Assembly (NCBI RefSeq): GCF_009806555.1
Contig: NZ_VUOK01000016.1
Span: forward strand, 1 to 64,000
Direction: 5' to 3'
Source: Methylobacterium sp. 2A
GTDB lineage: Bacteria; Pseudomonadota; Alphaproteobacteria; Rhizobiales; Beijerinckiaceae
Length of the DNA stretch: 64,000 bases
Below the pieces are notes generated by a model. The model made no database searches. It saw only the letters and a program-made list of their open reading frames with translations, and was not told where the DNA came from. Position numbers and translations under genes: made by a program. This document shows, in pieces, positions 7,998-14,899 of this stretch. How positions within the stretch are numbered: the stretch's first letter is position 1; each line of letters begins with the position of its first letter.

Positions 7998-8486
7998 TCA
8001 ATGCGAGAGCTGCGCGGTCGTTTGCTGGATCTCCTGACCCGCGTGCCGGGCCGCGTCCTGGCCCTGTTCAACGGCCTTCCGAATCGCATCCCCACCCTGC
8101 TGCAGCGCGGTGCGGGCGCGCTCGGCGCTCTCATGGAATGCGCGCTGGGCGAGACCGTTCAGATCCTGGGCCTGGGCCTGCAGGGCGGCGAACCGCTCGC
8201 GCAGGAACGCGGTCTGGATCTGCGTCGCCTCCGGAAACGAGCGCGCCGCAGCGAGCTTCTGGGCGAGATCCAGAGCGGCGCGGACATTCTGTTCGGCGTA
8301 GTCCAACCCCCGGGAGAACGCGTCCCCGGCGTTGGTACGGGCCAACTCGGTCGAGCCGTGCAGTGCGTCGGTGGTGCGTCGCGCGGCGTCGATGAAGCTG
8401 GCAAACGCCTTGCGTGCCTGGTCCAGGCTGCTCTCGGCGAAGTCACGCATGTGTGGCGGGACCTCGAAGCTGGGAATATCGGCCAT
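7998..8486 (-). CDS. Phasin family protein
   Basis: Phasins coat polyhydroxyalkanoate granules and control their number and size. The 162-residue product is almost entirely amphipathic helix, with the typical FAESSLDQARKAFASF start and repeated Ala/Gln-rich heptads up to the Gln-rich tail. Length and layout fit the Phasin_2 family. The ATG at 8486 (MADIPSFEVP) has a GAGGAGA ribosome binding site; longer open frames upstream are not used. Confidence 0.85.
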   Translation of the reverse strand: MADIPSFEVPPHMRDFAESSLDQARKAFASFIDAARRTTDALHGSTELARTNAGDAFSRGLDYAEQNVRAALDLAQKLAAARSFPEATQIQTAFLRERFAALQAQAQDLNGLAQRAFHESAERARTALQQGGDAIRKAVEQGQDAARHAGQEIQQTTAQLSH

Positions 8487-8583
8487 GCTTGGTCTCCTCA
8501 AGGCCGCCCGTCCGATGGCGGCCGGAGCCTTGTGTGCATCGCACAAAGGCGGGCGTCCAGCGCGTCCGTCCGAGATCCCGGCT

Positions 8584-8778
8584 TCAGATCTCAGTTTCCC
8601 GACGGAGCACGGCATCCGCATCGGTGCCCTTCTGGGACAGGCCGACATCCGGATCCGCATCGGTCACCGGCAGGGGCCTGTTCGAGACGTCCCGCTCGAG
8701 GTCCAGACGCCCGTCCGATTCCGAATCGGTCGAATCGAGTCGGCGTTTCGACGATGGTGTCTCGCGGGCGTTCGTCAT
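8584..8778 (-). CDS. Small Asp/Arg-rich hypothetical protein (64 aa)
   Basis: The product is short, very polar and rich in Asp and Arg, with no hydrophobic core visible, so it may be disordered. Its start is preceded by GACGAGGTCCCC, the same leader as at the 2346 start, which argues that it is translated. It lies upstream of the phasin gene. No family recognised. Confidence 0.4.
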   Translation of the reverse strand: MTNARETPSSKRRLDSTDSESDGRLDLERDVSNRPLPVTDADPDVGLSQKGTDADAVLRRETEI

Positions 8779-8895
8779 CGGGGACCTCGTCCCCCGTCAA
8801 CGCGATGCGCCCCATCCGGGTCCACGCGCCGTTGCCCCGGGGACAGGAGCGAGACCGCGGCGCTATATGGCGTTCAGACGAGCGAGGAGAATGGT

Positions 8896-9087
8896 GTGTA
8901 CACGGTCAAGGGGATCGATCCGTCCGGGCGTGTCATGACCTTCGCCTGCGGGACCGACGAGCAGGCGATGGAGAAGACCTGGGAGCTGGCCCGGCGGGGC
9001 TTTCGCGAGATCACGGTCGCCGATCCGAAGGGCAAGGAGATGTCGGCGGCCGCCTTCGAACGGTCCCTGAACATCGACTGGGATTGA
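8896..9087 (+). CDS. Small hypothetical protein (63 aa), GTG start
   Basis: The frame encodes a compact alpha/beta pattern (strand YTVKGIDPSG, RVMTFACG, helix DEQAMEKTWELARRG, strand EITVADPKG). I chose the GTG at 8896 because GCGAGGAGA lies 6 bases upstream and no ATG is in frame nearby. Upstream in-frame sequence is shadow coding. Function unknown. Confidence 0.55.
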   Translation: MYTVKGIDPSGRVMTFACGTDEQAMEKTWELARRGFREITVADPKGKEMSAAAFERSLNIDWD

Positions 9088-9131
9088 GCGCGCCGCTGAA
9101 GGACTGCGCCGCGGATGCTGGCGGCCAGGCT

Positions 9132-9410
9132 TCAGTGCAGCTCGTAGCAGTTCGTCACGACACGGGGGCTGCGCGTCACGTCGTACAGGATCGAGCATTG
9201 GACGAGATACGTCCGGTCCCGCTTGCGAAACAGGATCAGGGACGAGCGATTGTCGAATGTCCCCGTGTAGCCGGCGATTTCCCAGCCCTCCGCGTTGAGC
9301 CGCTCGATACTGAGCGGCTGCTCGGCGGCCGAGCCCGTGGCGGTCCAGCCGAGCCAGGCGGCGATGCTCAGGGCGCCTCGTGCGGTGCGTCCCGGCGGCA
9401 CGCCCGTCAC
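9132..9410 (-). CDS. Small secreted hypothetical protein (92 aa), coupled to 9407-9583
   Basis: The product starts with a signal-peptide-like segment (ARGALSIAAWLGWTATGSAAE) and continues with a beta-rich mature part holding two cysteines (VQCSILYD, VTNCYELH), probably a disulfide. Its GTG start overlaps the TGA of the upstream gene in a GTGA arrangement, which fixes the start and suggests coupled translation. No family recognised. Confidence 0.6.
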   Translation of the reverse strand: MTGVPPGRTARGALSIAAWLGWTATGSAAEQPLSIERLNAEGWEIAGYTGTFDNRSSLILFRKRDRTYLVQCSILYDVTRSPRVVTNCYELH

Positions 9411-9583
9411 AGGCCGGGAACCGCGTCGATATCGGGTGCCGGTTCTGGACGCGGGGGCGCGGGATCGTCGTCCGGGGCCGGCGGCAGCCGCGGAGGCGGC
9501 ATGTCGCCGGTGTTCGGCGGCATCGGCAAACCCTGCGGCAGGCCCGGCGTCTCCTCCGCGTCGGGTGATCTTGGATCCGACAT
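9407..9583 (-). CDS. Small Pro/Asp-rich hypothetical protein (58 aa)
   Basis: The ATG at 9583 has a strong GGGAGGGAAG ribosome binding site. More than a third of the residues are proline, with Asp and Glu, so the product is probably unfolded. The stop overlaps the GTG of the following secreted protein gene; translating this short peptide may mainly serve to couple expression of the next gene. Confidence 0.55.
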   Translation of the reverse strand: MSDPRSPDAEETPGLPQGLPMPPNTGDMPPPRLPPAPDDDPAPPRPEPAPDIDAVPGL

Positions 9584-9680
9584 GGCGTCTTCCCTCCCCG
9601 CGGGCCGCCATCCGACTGGCGGCAGCGAAGGGAGAACGGTCAATCCCCGCGAAGGTGCCACACGGCCGAGGGGCGCTGCT

Positions 9681-9980
9681 TCAGGCCGTCTCCAGTCCGT
9701 AGCGCGAATCCGCCAGGATCGGACGCACCGGCGCGGAGGTTTCGGTTGCTGCGCCGATCTCCTCCCGCCGGCGCCAGACGGCCCGGCAGATGAGGATCTC
9801 GTTGCTCGCGTCGATGCTGAGCACGAAGCGATCCGGGACGATCTCGGCTTCCGGGAGGGCGATGCGGATGCCGCCGACCGACCGGTCGTACACGATGCAG
9901 GGCAGGCTGCGGTGCTCGTCGACCGAGATGCTGCCGGTCTCATTCAGGATCGTACGCGGAGCGCTGCGCCGTTCGAACAT
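9681..9980 (-). CDS. PilZ domain protein
   Basis: The 99-residue product begins with ERRSAPR, and further on has CIVYDRSVGGIRIALP, matching the RxxxR and D-x-S-x-x-G-x elements that bind cyclic di-GMP in PilZ domains. It is a stand-alone domain as is common in Hyphomicrobiales, where it would act as a c-di-GMP effector. A GAGGCAG sequence precedes the ATG. The first motif is R-R-x-x-x-R, so ligand binding is plausible. A GGDEF protein is encoded at 46406-47464. Confidence 0.8.
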   Translation of the reverse strand: MFERRSAPRTILNETGSISVDEHRSLPCIVYDRSVGGIRIALPEAEIVPDRFVLSIDASNEILICRAVWRRREEIGAATETSAPVRPILADSRYGLETA

Positions 9981-10320
9981 CGCTGCCTCATGGAAGGTCG
10001 TGCGGCGAGGATCGGCGAAGCACCTTCACGGGGGGTTTGGGCAAAAGATCAAATTGTCGGTTTCGGCCGTTCCCACCGTCATTTCACTGTTTTGTGCGAT
10101 GCCCATGCCGAATCCGTGGATATCGGGGACGGAGAGACTAATATTGAGATAGGCAGGATGTCCGGCAGGACCGTCCCGCCCGTCTGCCGGAAACCGAGGC
10201 GGACGGCGCGATCGCGGCTGCCGGTTTGGCGACGGAGCCGCGTGGCTGGCGCAGATTCTGAGTCGTTGACGTGAACTGCTCTTCGACGCCGGACCGGTAT
10301 TCGATCCGGCGGAGAAGGCT
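9981..10320. other. Gene-free stretch
   Basis: No open frame with a ribosome binding site or recognisable product is seen between the PilZ start and the end of the small membrane protein gene. It probably holds the promoter of the PilZ gene. No repeat or hairpin stands out. Confidence 0.4.
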
Positions 10321-10503
10321 CTAGCCTGTCACCACTTCAACGAGGGTTGCCAGGAAGCCGAGGGCGATGGCGCCGATCCCACCCATGAACGCCACGTCCC
10401 ACCCGGCGAATTCCTTCGACCGTGGGGCGCGCATGAAGGCGAAGAACGTCACGGCGGCGCCGCAGACGACGAGGGCAATGGCGAGATAGATCGGGCGCGA
10501 CAT
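10321..10503 (-). CDS. Small membrane protein (60 aa) with two helices
   Basis: The ATG at 10503 follows GGAGGAGGAAA, a strong ribosome binding site. The product has two membrane helices (about residues 5-24 and 36-58) joined by a short basic loop (RAPRSKEF). Such peptides are common in this group and have no assigned function. Confidence 0.65.
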   Translation of the reverse strand: MSRPIYLAIALVVCGAAVTFFAFMRAPRSKEFAGWDVAFMGGIGAIALGFLATLVEVVTG

Positions 10504-10843
10504 GAGGTTTCCTCCTCCGCCAGTCCCTCGGCCCTTGAGGGCTCTTGTCCGGATGAGCGAGACCGGCGTGATCCGTTTCATTTCATCCGCCGACGAAGGA
10601 TGGCAGACGAGCGCGCGATGAACAAGGATTTAATTGGTTCTGCAATGCAGAACAGAGCGCCGGACGGGGCGAGATCTGACTATCTCCGAAATCGATAGTT
10701 CCGCAGATCAGGGTTCAGGTAAGCGGTCGGGCATGTCCTGTGATAGCGGACCGGTGCGCGACGCGGCGGGGGGCACGGCTCTAAGCTTTTGTTTCAACGC
10801 GCTCTCCTGCGCCGGACCGGCGTCCACTTCGGCGGAGAGCGCT
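10504..10843. other. Gene-free stretch with a perfect 17-base palindrome
   Basis: There is no convincing gene. At 10637-10653 the sequence GTTCTGCAATGCAGAAC has perfect 8-base arms around one central base, which looks like a binding site for a dimeric regulator. It is 134 bases upstream of the start of the small membrane protein gene. Confidence 0.5.
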
Positions 10844-11221
10844 CTAATCAAGGAAGACCCGAACGCCGTCGGTGTTGAGGATGTCACGCTGATCGGCGCA
10901 CCAGCGCTCGGCGCCGACCGTTGCGATCTCCTCGGCAACGCGTTGGCCTTCGATGGCGATGGCAGCCTCGGCCTGATGTCGTCCCGTGGCCGCTTCGAGG
11001 GCGCGGCGGGCCGTCCGGGACAGGCCGTCGGAGATCGCGTCATCCACCGTATAGAGCTTCCGGCAATACAGCACGATGCCGGCCTGCGCCCCCACGATTC
11101 GGACCAGTCCGTCGAGGGTCTCGGTGCGTTGGGACGCCGCGTCCGATGCGTCCTCGGCCAGGGCCGACCCGCCGGCCAGCGGCGCGGCGGCGAGCAGAAC
11201 CGCGAGCAGGGTGCGTCTCAT
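10844..11221 (-). CDS. Secreted hypothetical protein (125 aa)
   Basis: A signal peptide (MRRTLLAVLLAAAPLAGGSA, cleavage near ALAED) leads to a helical mature part with two cysteines (LYCRKLYT and RWCADQRD). A GAGGAG ribosome binding site precedes the ATG. The cysteines could form a disulfide in the periplasm. No family recognised. Confidence 0.65.
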   Translation of the reverse strand: MRRTLLAVLLAAAPLAGGSALAEDASDAASQRTETLDGLVRIVGAQAGIVLYCRKLYTVDDAISDGLSRTARRALEAATGRHQAEAAIAIEGQRVAEEIATVGAERWCADQRDILNTDGVRVFLD

Positions 11222-11308
11222 CGTCAGCCACTCCTCGACGGCCGGAGCCGGAACACCGGCGTGCGACCCCTGCGCGTCCGGGAAGGCCGGCCGCGCCGCT
11301 CGCGCCGA

Positions 11309-11593
11309 TTACTTCCGCGCGGCCATCAGATCATGGGCGAGCACCGTCAGCTTGCCGATCAGGCTGCTGATATCCGCGCTCTTGCACGACCATTGCGTTC
11401 CGATCGCCTCGCCATCCGCCGAAACGGAGACGATCGCCACCGAGCGCAGCCGGCCTTCGCGGGCCAGCGCCAGATGATCCTGCAGCACGGCGATGATCGA
11501 CGCGGTGTCCTCGTCGGCCACGGCGGGGGCGATGTGCGCCGGGAAAGGCACGACCGTATTCGGCTTCGTCTGCTCGCGCTTCATCTCGCCCAT
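11309..11593 (-). CDS. Hypothetical protein (94 aa)
   Basis: After a polar N-terminus (VVPFPAHIAPAV) comes a helix (IIAVLQDHLALAREGRLRS), a strand pair (VAIVSVSADGEA) and a final amphipathic helix (ISSLIGKLTVLAHDLMAA). This fold outline recurs in uncharacterised alphaproteobacterial proteins. It lies just upstream of the secreted protein gene in the same direction. Confidence 0.6.
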   Translation of the reverse strand: MGEMKREQTKPNTVVPFPAHIAPAVADEDTASIIAVLQDHLALAREGRLRSVAIVSVSADGEAIGTQWSCKSADISSLIGKLTVLAHDLMAARK

Positions 11594-11802
11594 CCCTTGG
11601 TTTCGTCTCGGGATCAGGCGTGCGCAGACGCTATGGGCAGAGTGTGGCAGCTTGTCCGTGTCGCGCGATGTCGCCGATCAGTGTGGCACCGCGGCAACGA
11701 CGGGCCGGGCCACCGGTGCGGTGCCGCGGCCAGACGCCCGGGGCCCCGTTGCCGAACCGTGGGAACGGCCCGCAACGAGGCATCCCTTGCGAGCGAGCGA
11801 CG

Positions 11803-12270
11803 TCAGGCAGCTTGACGACCCTTGCGCTCGCGCTCGGCCATGGCGCCGGGCTGGCCGAGGCCGATCGCCTTGGCGAGCGCGGAGCGCTGCTCGGCATAGG
11901 CCGGGGCGACCATCGGGTAATCGGCCGGCAGGCCGTAGCGGTCCCGGTAGGTGCGCGGGTCGAGCCCGTGGCTGGTCAGGTGACGCTTGAGCGTCTTGTA
12001 GGTCTTGCCGTCGATGAAGCTGACGATCCCGTCGGGCCGGACCGACTTGCGGATCTGGGCGGGGCTCGGCCGGTCGATCTCGGCTTGCGCGGGCGCGCCG
12101 GCCTCCGCGGTCAGGGTGCCCGAGACGAGGCCGGCGATGGCCCCGTGCACCCGGGCGATCAGGGCCGGCAGCTCCGCGGCCGGGACGGGATTGTTCGACA
12201 CATAGGCGGCGACGATGTCGCCGGCTAGCTCTATGAAGTTGGGGGTGGGCCCGGTGATTTCTTCTGTCAC
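11803..12270 (-). CDS. Ros/MucR family transcriptional regulator
   Basis: The 155-residue product has the family's helical N-terminus, which forms oligomers, and the C-terminal DNA-binding domain: a KTLKRHLTSHGLDPRTYRDR segment split over the zinc-finger helix, then YGLPADYPMVAPAYAEQRS. MucR proteins bind AT-rich sites and act like H-NS on exopolysaccharide, motility and cell-cycle genes. The usual first zinc-ligand cysteine (C-L-E-D-G) is replaced here by Ser (SFIDGK), so the classical Cys-Asp-His-His site is incomplete. The GTG start follows AGGAATGCAGAA. Confidence 0.88.
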   Translation of the reverse strand: MTEEITGPTPNFIELAGDIVAAYVSNNPVPAAELPALIARVHGAIAGLVSGTLTAEAGAPAQAEIDRPSPAQIRKSVRPDGIVSFIDGKTYKTLKRHLTSHGLDPRTYRDRYGLPADYPMVAPAYAEQRSALAKAIGLGQPGAMAERERKGRQAA

Positions 12271-12608
12271 TTCTGCATTCCTAGTGTGCCCCTCGCAAGT
12301 GATTTGCTACTTCCTACCGCTGAATGCAAGTTACAAAATTGTTCATGGGGCGGCATCCGGTGCATGATTGGCATGCCCTGTAGCGCCAGCGGGCGGGTAT
12401 TTTCGGCAAGCGTCCACCACATCTTGGCGGCAGCGACCCGGCGCGGCGGTCGACTGCGGGAGTGTTTTTCCCAGGCTGCGAAACGTTTCGGCAATGCAGC
12501 CAGGGGTCAGGAATATCCACGACCGCGCGCTTGAGGTATTCGCTCGGCGCGGCTGCGGCGCGATATCGCCGTGGTGACGCCGCCGCCGCGGCGTGGCATT
12601 GCGCAACC
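12271..12608. other. Upstream region of the mucR-like gene, no gene seen
   Basis: The first 100 bases are richer in A and T (for example AAGTTACAAAATTGTTCATG near 12328), as expected for a promoter and for MucR-type autoregulation. The remainder is GC-rich with no supported open frame. Confidence 0.4.
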
Positions 12609-12815
12609 ATGCTCCTCCCGGCCCTCATCCTCGCCCTTCTCGTCGTCCTGGTGATGATGTTCGTCCTGCGGCAATGGACCGGCCGGTTGGCCTCGCTGGC
12701 GACGCTGCTGGCGGGCGCGATCATGGCGCTCTGGCTGGCCGAGGTCGGGCTGCTCCCGGGCTCCAAGGGACCCCTGACGGCCGAGCGTCCCCTCGTCCCG
12801 GGGCTCGACCGGTAA
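12609..12815 (+). CDS. Small membrane protein (68 aa)
   Basis: Two hydrophobic helices (about residues 2-20 and 28-50) are separated by a short polar loop (RQWTGR), followed by a polar tail. No strong ribosome binding site is visible, so this call rests on its membrane-protein composition and clean frame. Confidence 0.45.
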   Translation: MLLPALILALLVVLVMMFVLRQWTGRLASLATLLAGAIMALWLAEVGLLPGSKGPLTAERPLVPGLDR

Positions 12816-12849
12816 CGGTCCGGTAAGCCTGTCGCGGCCAGCATGGACC

Positions 12850-13035
12850 ATGCCTACGCTCTCCGCTCCGCGCCTCCTGACCTTTCTCGTCTCGGCCGTG
12901 CTGATTGGTCTCGCCGTCGCCAGCCTGTACACACGGATACCCATGGTCGGACGGACGGTGGTGGCGCACCGGCAATGGTTCTTCATCGGCGCCTACGCGC
13001 TTCTGGCGCTTGGGGTGACAACCCGCAGCCTGTGA
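12850..13035 (+). CDS. Small membrane protein (61 aa)
   Basis: Two hydrophobic segments (RLLTFLVSAVLIGLAVASLY and WFFIGAYALLALGVTT) flank a basic loop. It is 34 bases after the preceding small membrane protein gene in the same direction, so the two could be cotranscribed. No family recognised. Confidence 0.5.
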   Translation: MPTLSAPRLLTFLVSAVLIGLAVASLYTRIPMVGRTVVAHRQWFFIGAYALLALGVTTRSL

Positions 13036-13099
13036 GGGGTGAGTCCCAGCCCCGGTCCCGCAGGCCGTCCGCACCGCCGCCCGCAGCGAGGAGACGGCC

Positions 13100-13354
13100 A
13101 TGGCCCTGAAAACCACCTTCGTGGTCCAACCCTTCGAGCTGCATCGCAATCGCCTGCGCCCTGCACGCCAGGAGCCCGCCCAGAGCGAGTTCGGAGCCCT
13201 CAAGAAGGCGGAGGCGCTGGCCGCACGCCTGCCCGGCGCGGCGGCCCTGAAGGTCGTCGCCGATGACGAGACCGGCGAACTCGACAGCGTGGCGATCCTC
13301 GGCCAGTTCGGCGCCGTTCCGGACGATTTCGCCGAGAGCCTGCTCGGCGGCTGA
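13100..13354 (+). CDS. Conserved-type hypothetical protein (84 aa)
   Basis: The ATG at 13100 has a GAGGAGACGG ribosome binding site. The product is alpha/beta: a first strand (TTFVVQPFE), a helix (ALKKAEALAARLPGA), a strand with acidic turn (LKVVADDETGE) and a C-terminal strand and helix (SVAILGQFG...DDFAESLL). This looks like a small regulatory or binding module common in methylobacteria. Function unknown. Confidence 0.65.
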   Translation: MALKTTFVVQPFELHRNRLRPARQEPAQSEFGALKKAEALAARLPGAAALKVVADDETGELDSVAILGQFGAVPDDFAESLLGG

Positions 13355-13485
13355 CGCCTTCACGGGCAAGCCCCCGTCTGCTTGTCATGCGGCGAGTATG
13401 ACGCAGGTTTTTAGTTCGGCGGAAACTACGTAGAAACAACGGATAATGATTCTTGCGGGCAAATGCGCTCGCTGAGCCAGAGCCC

Positions 13486-13719
13486 GTGCCCCGCTATTTC
13501 ATCGACATCCATGACGGCACCAACCTCGTTCGCGACCATGAAGGGTTTGATGTCCCCGATCTGACCGCGGCGCGGGCGCAGGCGGTGCGGATAATGACCC
13601 GCATCGCCCAGGGCTTGTCGGATCCGCGGGAGCGGCAGGATTACGTCATCGCGGTGCGGGACGCGCAGGGCGTGGTCCGCCTGCGCCTGCGCCTCTCGTA
13701 CGACATCGAGCCGGGCTGA
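13486..13719 (+). CDS. DUF6894 family protein
   Basis: The product begins PRYFIDIHDGTNLVRDHEG and continues with 'DLTAARAQAVRIMTRIAQ', the signature of the DUF6894 family, small proteins abundant in Hyphomicrobiales and of unknown function. I chose the GTG at 13486 because family members start with M-P-R-Y-F; the longer frame upstream begins at a TTG. Length (77 residues) is normal. Confidence 0.75.
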   Translation: MPRYFIDIHDGTNLVRDHEGFDVPDLTAARAQAVRIMTRIAQGLSDPRERQDYVIAVRDAQGVVRLRLRLSYDIEPG

Positions 13720-13746
13720 TAGCGTTCGCGGGAGAGAGGAAGACGG

Positions 13747-14166
13747 ATGAGACGAGCGACAGGTGCGATCGGATCGTTTGCGGCGCTCGCGCTGCTCTGC
13801 GCCCTGCCGGCGCAGGCTCAGACGGCACCGCCGCCCCCGGCGGGTTCCGCGACCGCGACGCCCGATAACGCAATCCTGCTGACGGTCTTCCTGCGCCACG
13901 ACCAGTCGCGGCCGCTCGCCGAGCTGAACGCGCAGCTCGCCCGGCAGGGCTTCTACAAGGCCTTCCCGCCCCCCGGGATCGAGGTCGTGTCGTGGAACGT
14001 CGTCATGGGGATCGGGCAGATCATCACGCTGCGGCTGCCCGCGAGCCGGCTCCGGGAGGTCAACCGCGTCCTGGAGGACACCGCCTGGGGCGCCTACCGC
14101 ACCGAGTTCTACCCCACCTACGATTACAAGGCGGTCGGCCTCGCGGAGCACGAGAAGGCGCGCTGA
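13747..14166 (+). CDS. Secreted hypothetical protein (139 aa)
   Basis: A GAGAGGAAG ribosome binding site precedes the ATG at 13747. The product has a signal peptide (FAALALLCALPAQAQT), a Pro-rich linker, and a mature domain with an LTVFLRHDQSRPLAELNAQ start and the pattern 'GFYKAFPPPGIEVVSWNVVMG' then 'AWGAYRTEFYPTYDYKAV'. This resembles a small ferredoxin-like alpha/beta domain in the periplasm. Function unknown. Confidence 0.7.
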   Translation: MRRATGAIGSFAALALLCALPAQAQTAPPPPAGSATATPDNAILLTVFLRHDQSRPLAELNAQLARQGFYKAFPPPGIEVVSWNVVMGIGQIITLRLPASRLREVNRVLEDTAWGAYRTEFYPTYDYKAVGLAEHEKAR

Positions 14167-14180
14167 TCGCCGATGGCGGT

Positions 14181-14474
14181 TCAGCGCTGGCCGCTGTCGC
14201 TGTTGCGCTGCGTGCAGCGCCAGCCCGCCCAGCAGGACGGCACGTCGGCGGAGGGCTCGAAGGCCGGGGCGCTGGTCTCATCCTGCCGGCACGATCCGGA
14301 ATCCAGATGGACGGTCTCGTAGGCCATCTCGCTCCGCGCAAGGATCAGGGTGCGGTCCCGGACGACGCGGGCCCGCAGGGCGGCACAGGTCAGGGCGCGC
14401 GTGTCGATCCGCTCCTGCGCCACGGCACCGGTCGCGAAGGCGCCCAGGACGAGGGCACAGGCGAGGCGGATCAT
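14181..14474 (-). CDS. Small secreted Cys-containing protein (97 aa)
   Basis: The product has a signal peptide (MIRLACALVLGAFATGAVAQ) and a mature part with four cysteines (LTCAALR, SGSCRQD, PSCWAG, WRCTQR), which suggests two disulfides. A GGAGGAA ribosome binding site precedes the ATG. It is convergent with the previous gene, only 14 bases apart. No family recognised. Confidence 0.65.
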   Translation of the reverse strand: MIRLACALVLGAFATGAVAQERIDTRALTCAALRARVVRDRTLILARSEMAYETVHLDSGSCRQDETSAPAFEPSADVPSCWAGWRCTQRNSDSGQR

Positions 14475-14899
14475 GGATTCCTCCGGGGTTTCCGGTCCGA
14501 TACCGGATTCCGGTATCGCGGATGTGTCCGGATTTCTCTGATCGATCGCCCGATCGCCGCGGTTAGAGGGTGTTATTGAATTTTATCCGGTCACGGCTTG
14601 TCGCTACCGGTCGTTTGAGCTTCGATCGAGAGTTTCCAAAGGGCTGAAGCCTTTTGGTGGGTCGCCAGGGCGAAGCCCTGGCTGTTCGCAGGGCTCCGCC
14701 CTGCACCCGCAAAAGGTCTCGACCTTTTGAAACCATGATGTTCGAGCATCTTCATGGATCTCTGCCCGGAAATCCAGCGCGAGCCGTCAATAATACGCTC
14801 TCGCGATGCCAAAGATCTGTTCGAGACCGAGAACAAACAGTTCCGTTTCTTCCCCTCCCCTTTTGCGGAGGAGGGAAACGCGCGGAGCCGGCGCTCCCG
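14475..14899. other. Intergenic stretch with two palindromic elements
   Basis: No gene is supported. Bases 14634-14733 hold a repeat of the 'CAGGGCTCCGCCCTG' family (listed separately), and 14850-14875 hold an imperfect palindrome (CCCCTCCCCTTTTGCGGAGG) that could serve as part of a transcription end after thrS. Confidence 0.5.
14634..14733. repeat. Palindromic repeat, CAGGGCTCCGCCCTG family, copy 1
   Basis: The unit consists of short hairpins in a row: AAAGGGCTGAAGCCTTT, CCAGGGCGAAGCCCTGG, CAGGGCTCCGCCCTG and AAAAGGTCTCGACCTTTT, ending in GAAACC. The same set, with base changes that keep the pairing, occurs at 20183-20279, 42279-42331 and 47466-47612, always between genes. Confidence 0.85.
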
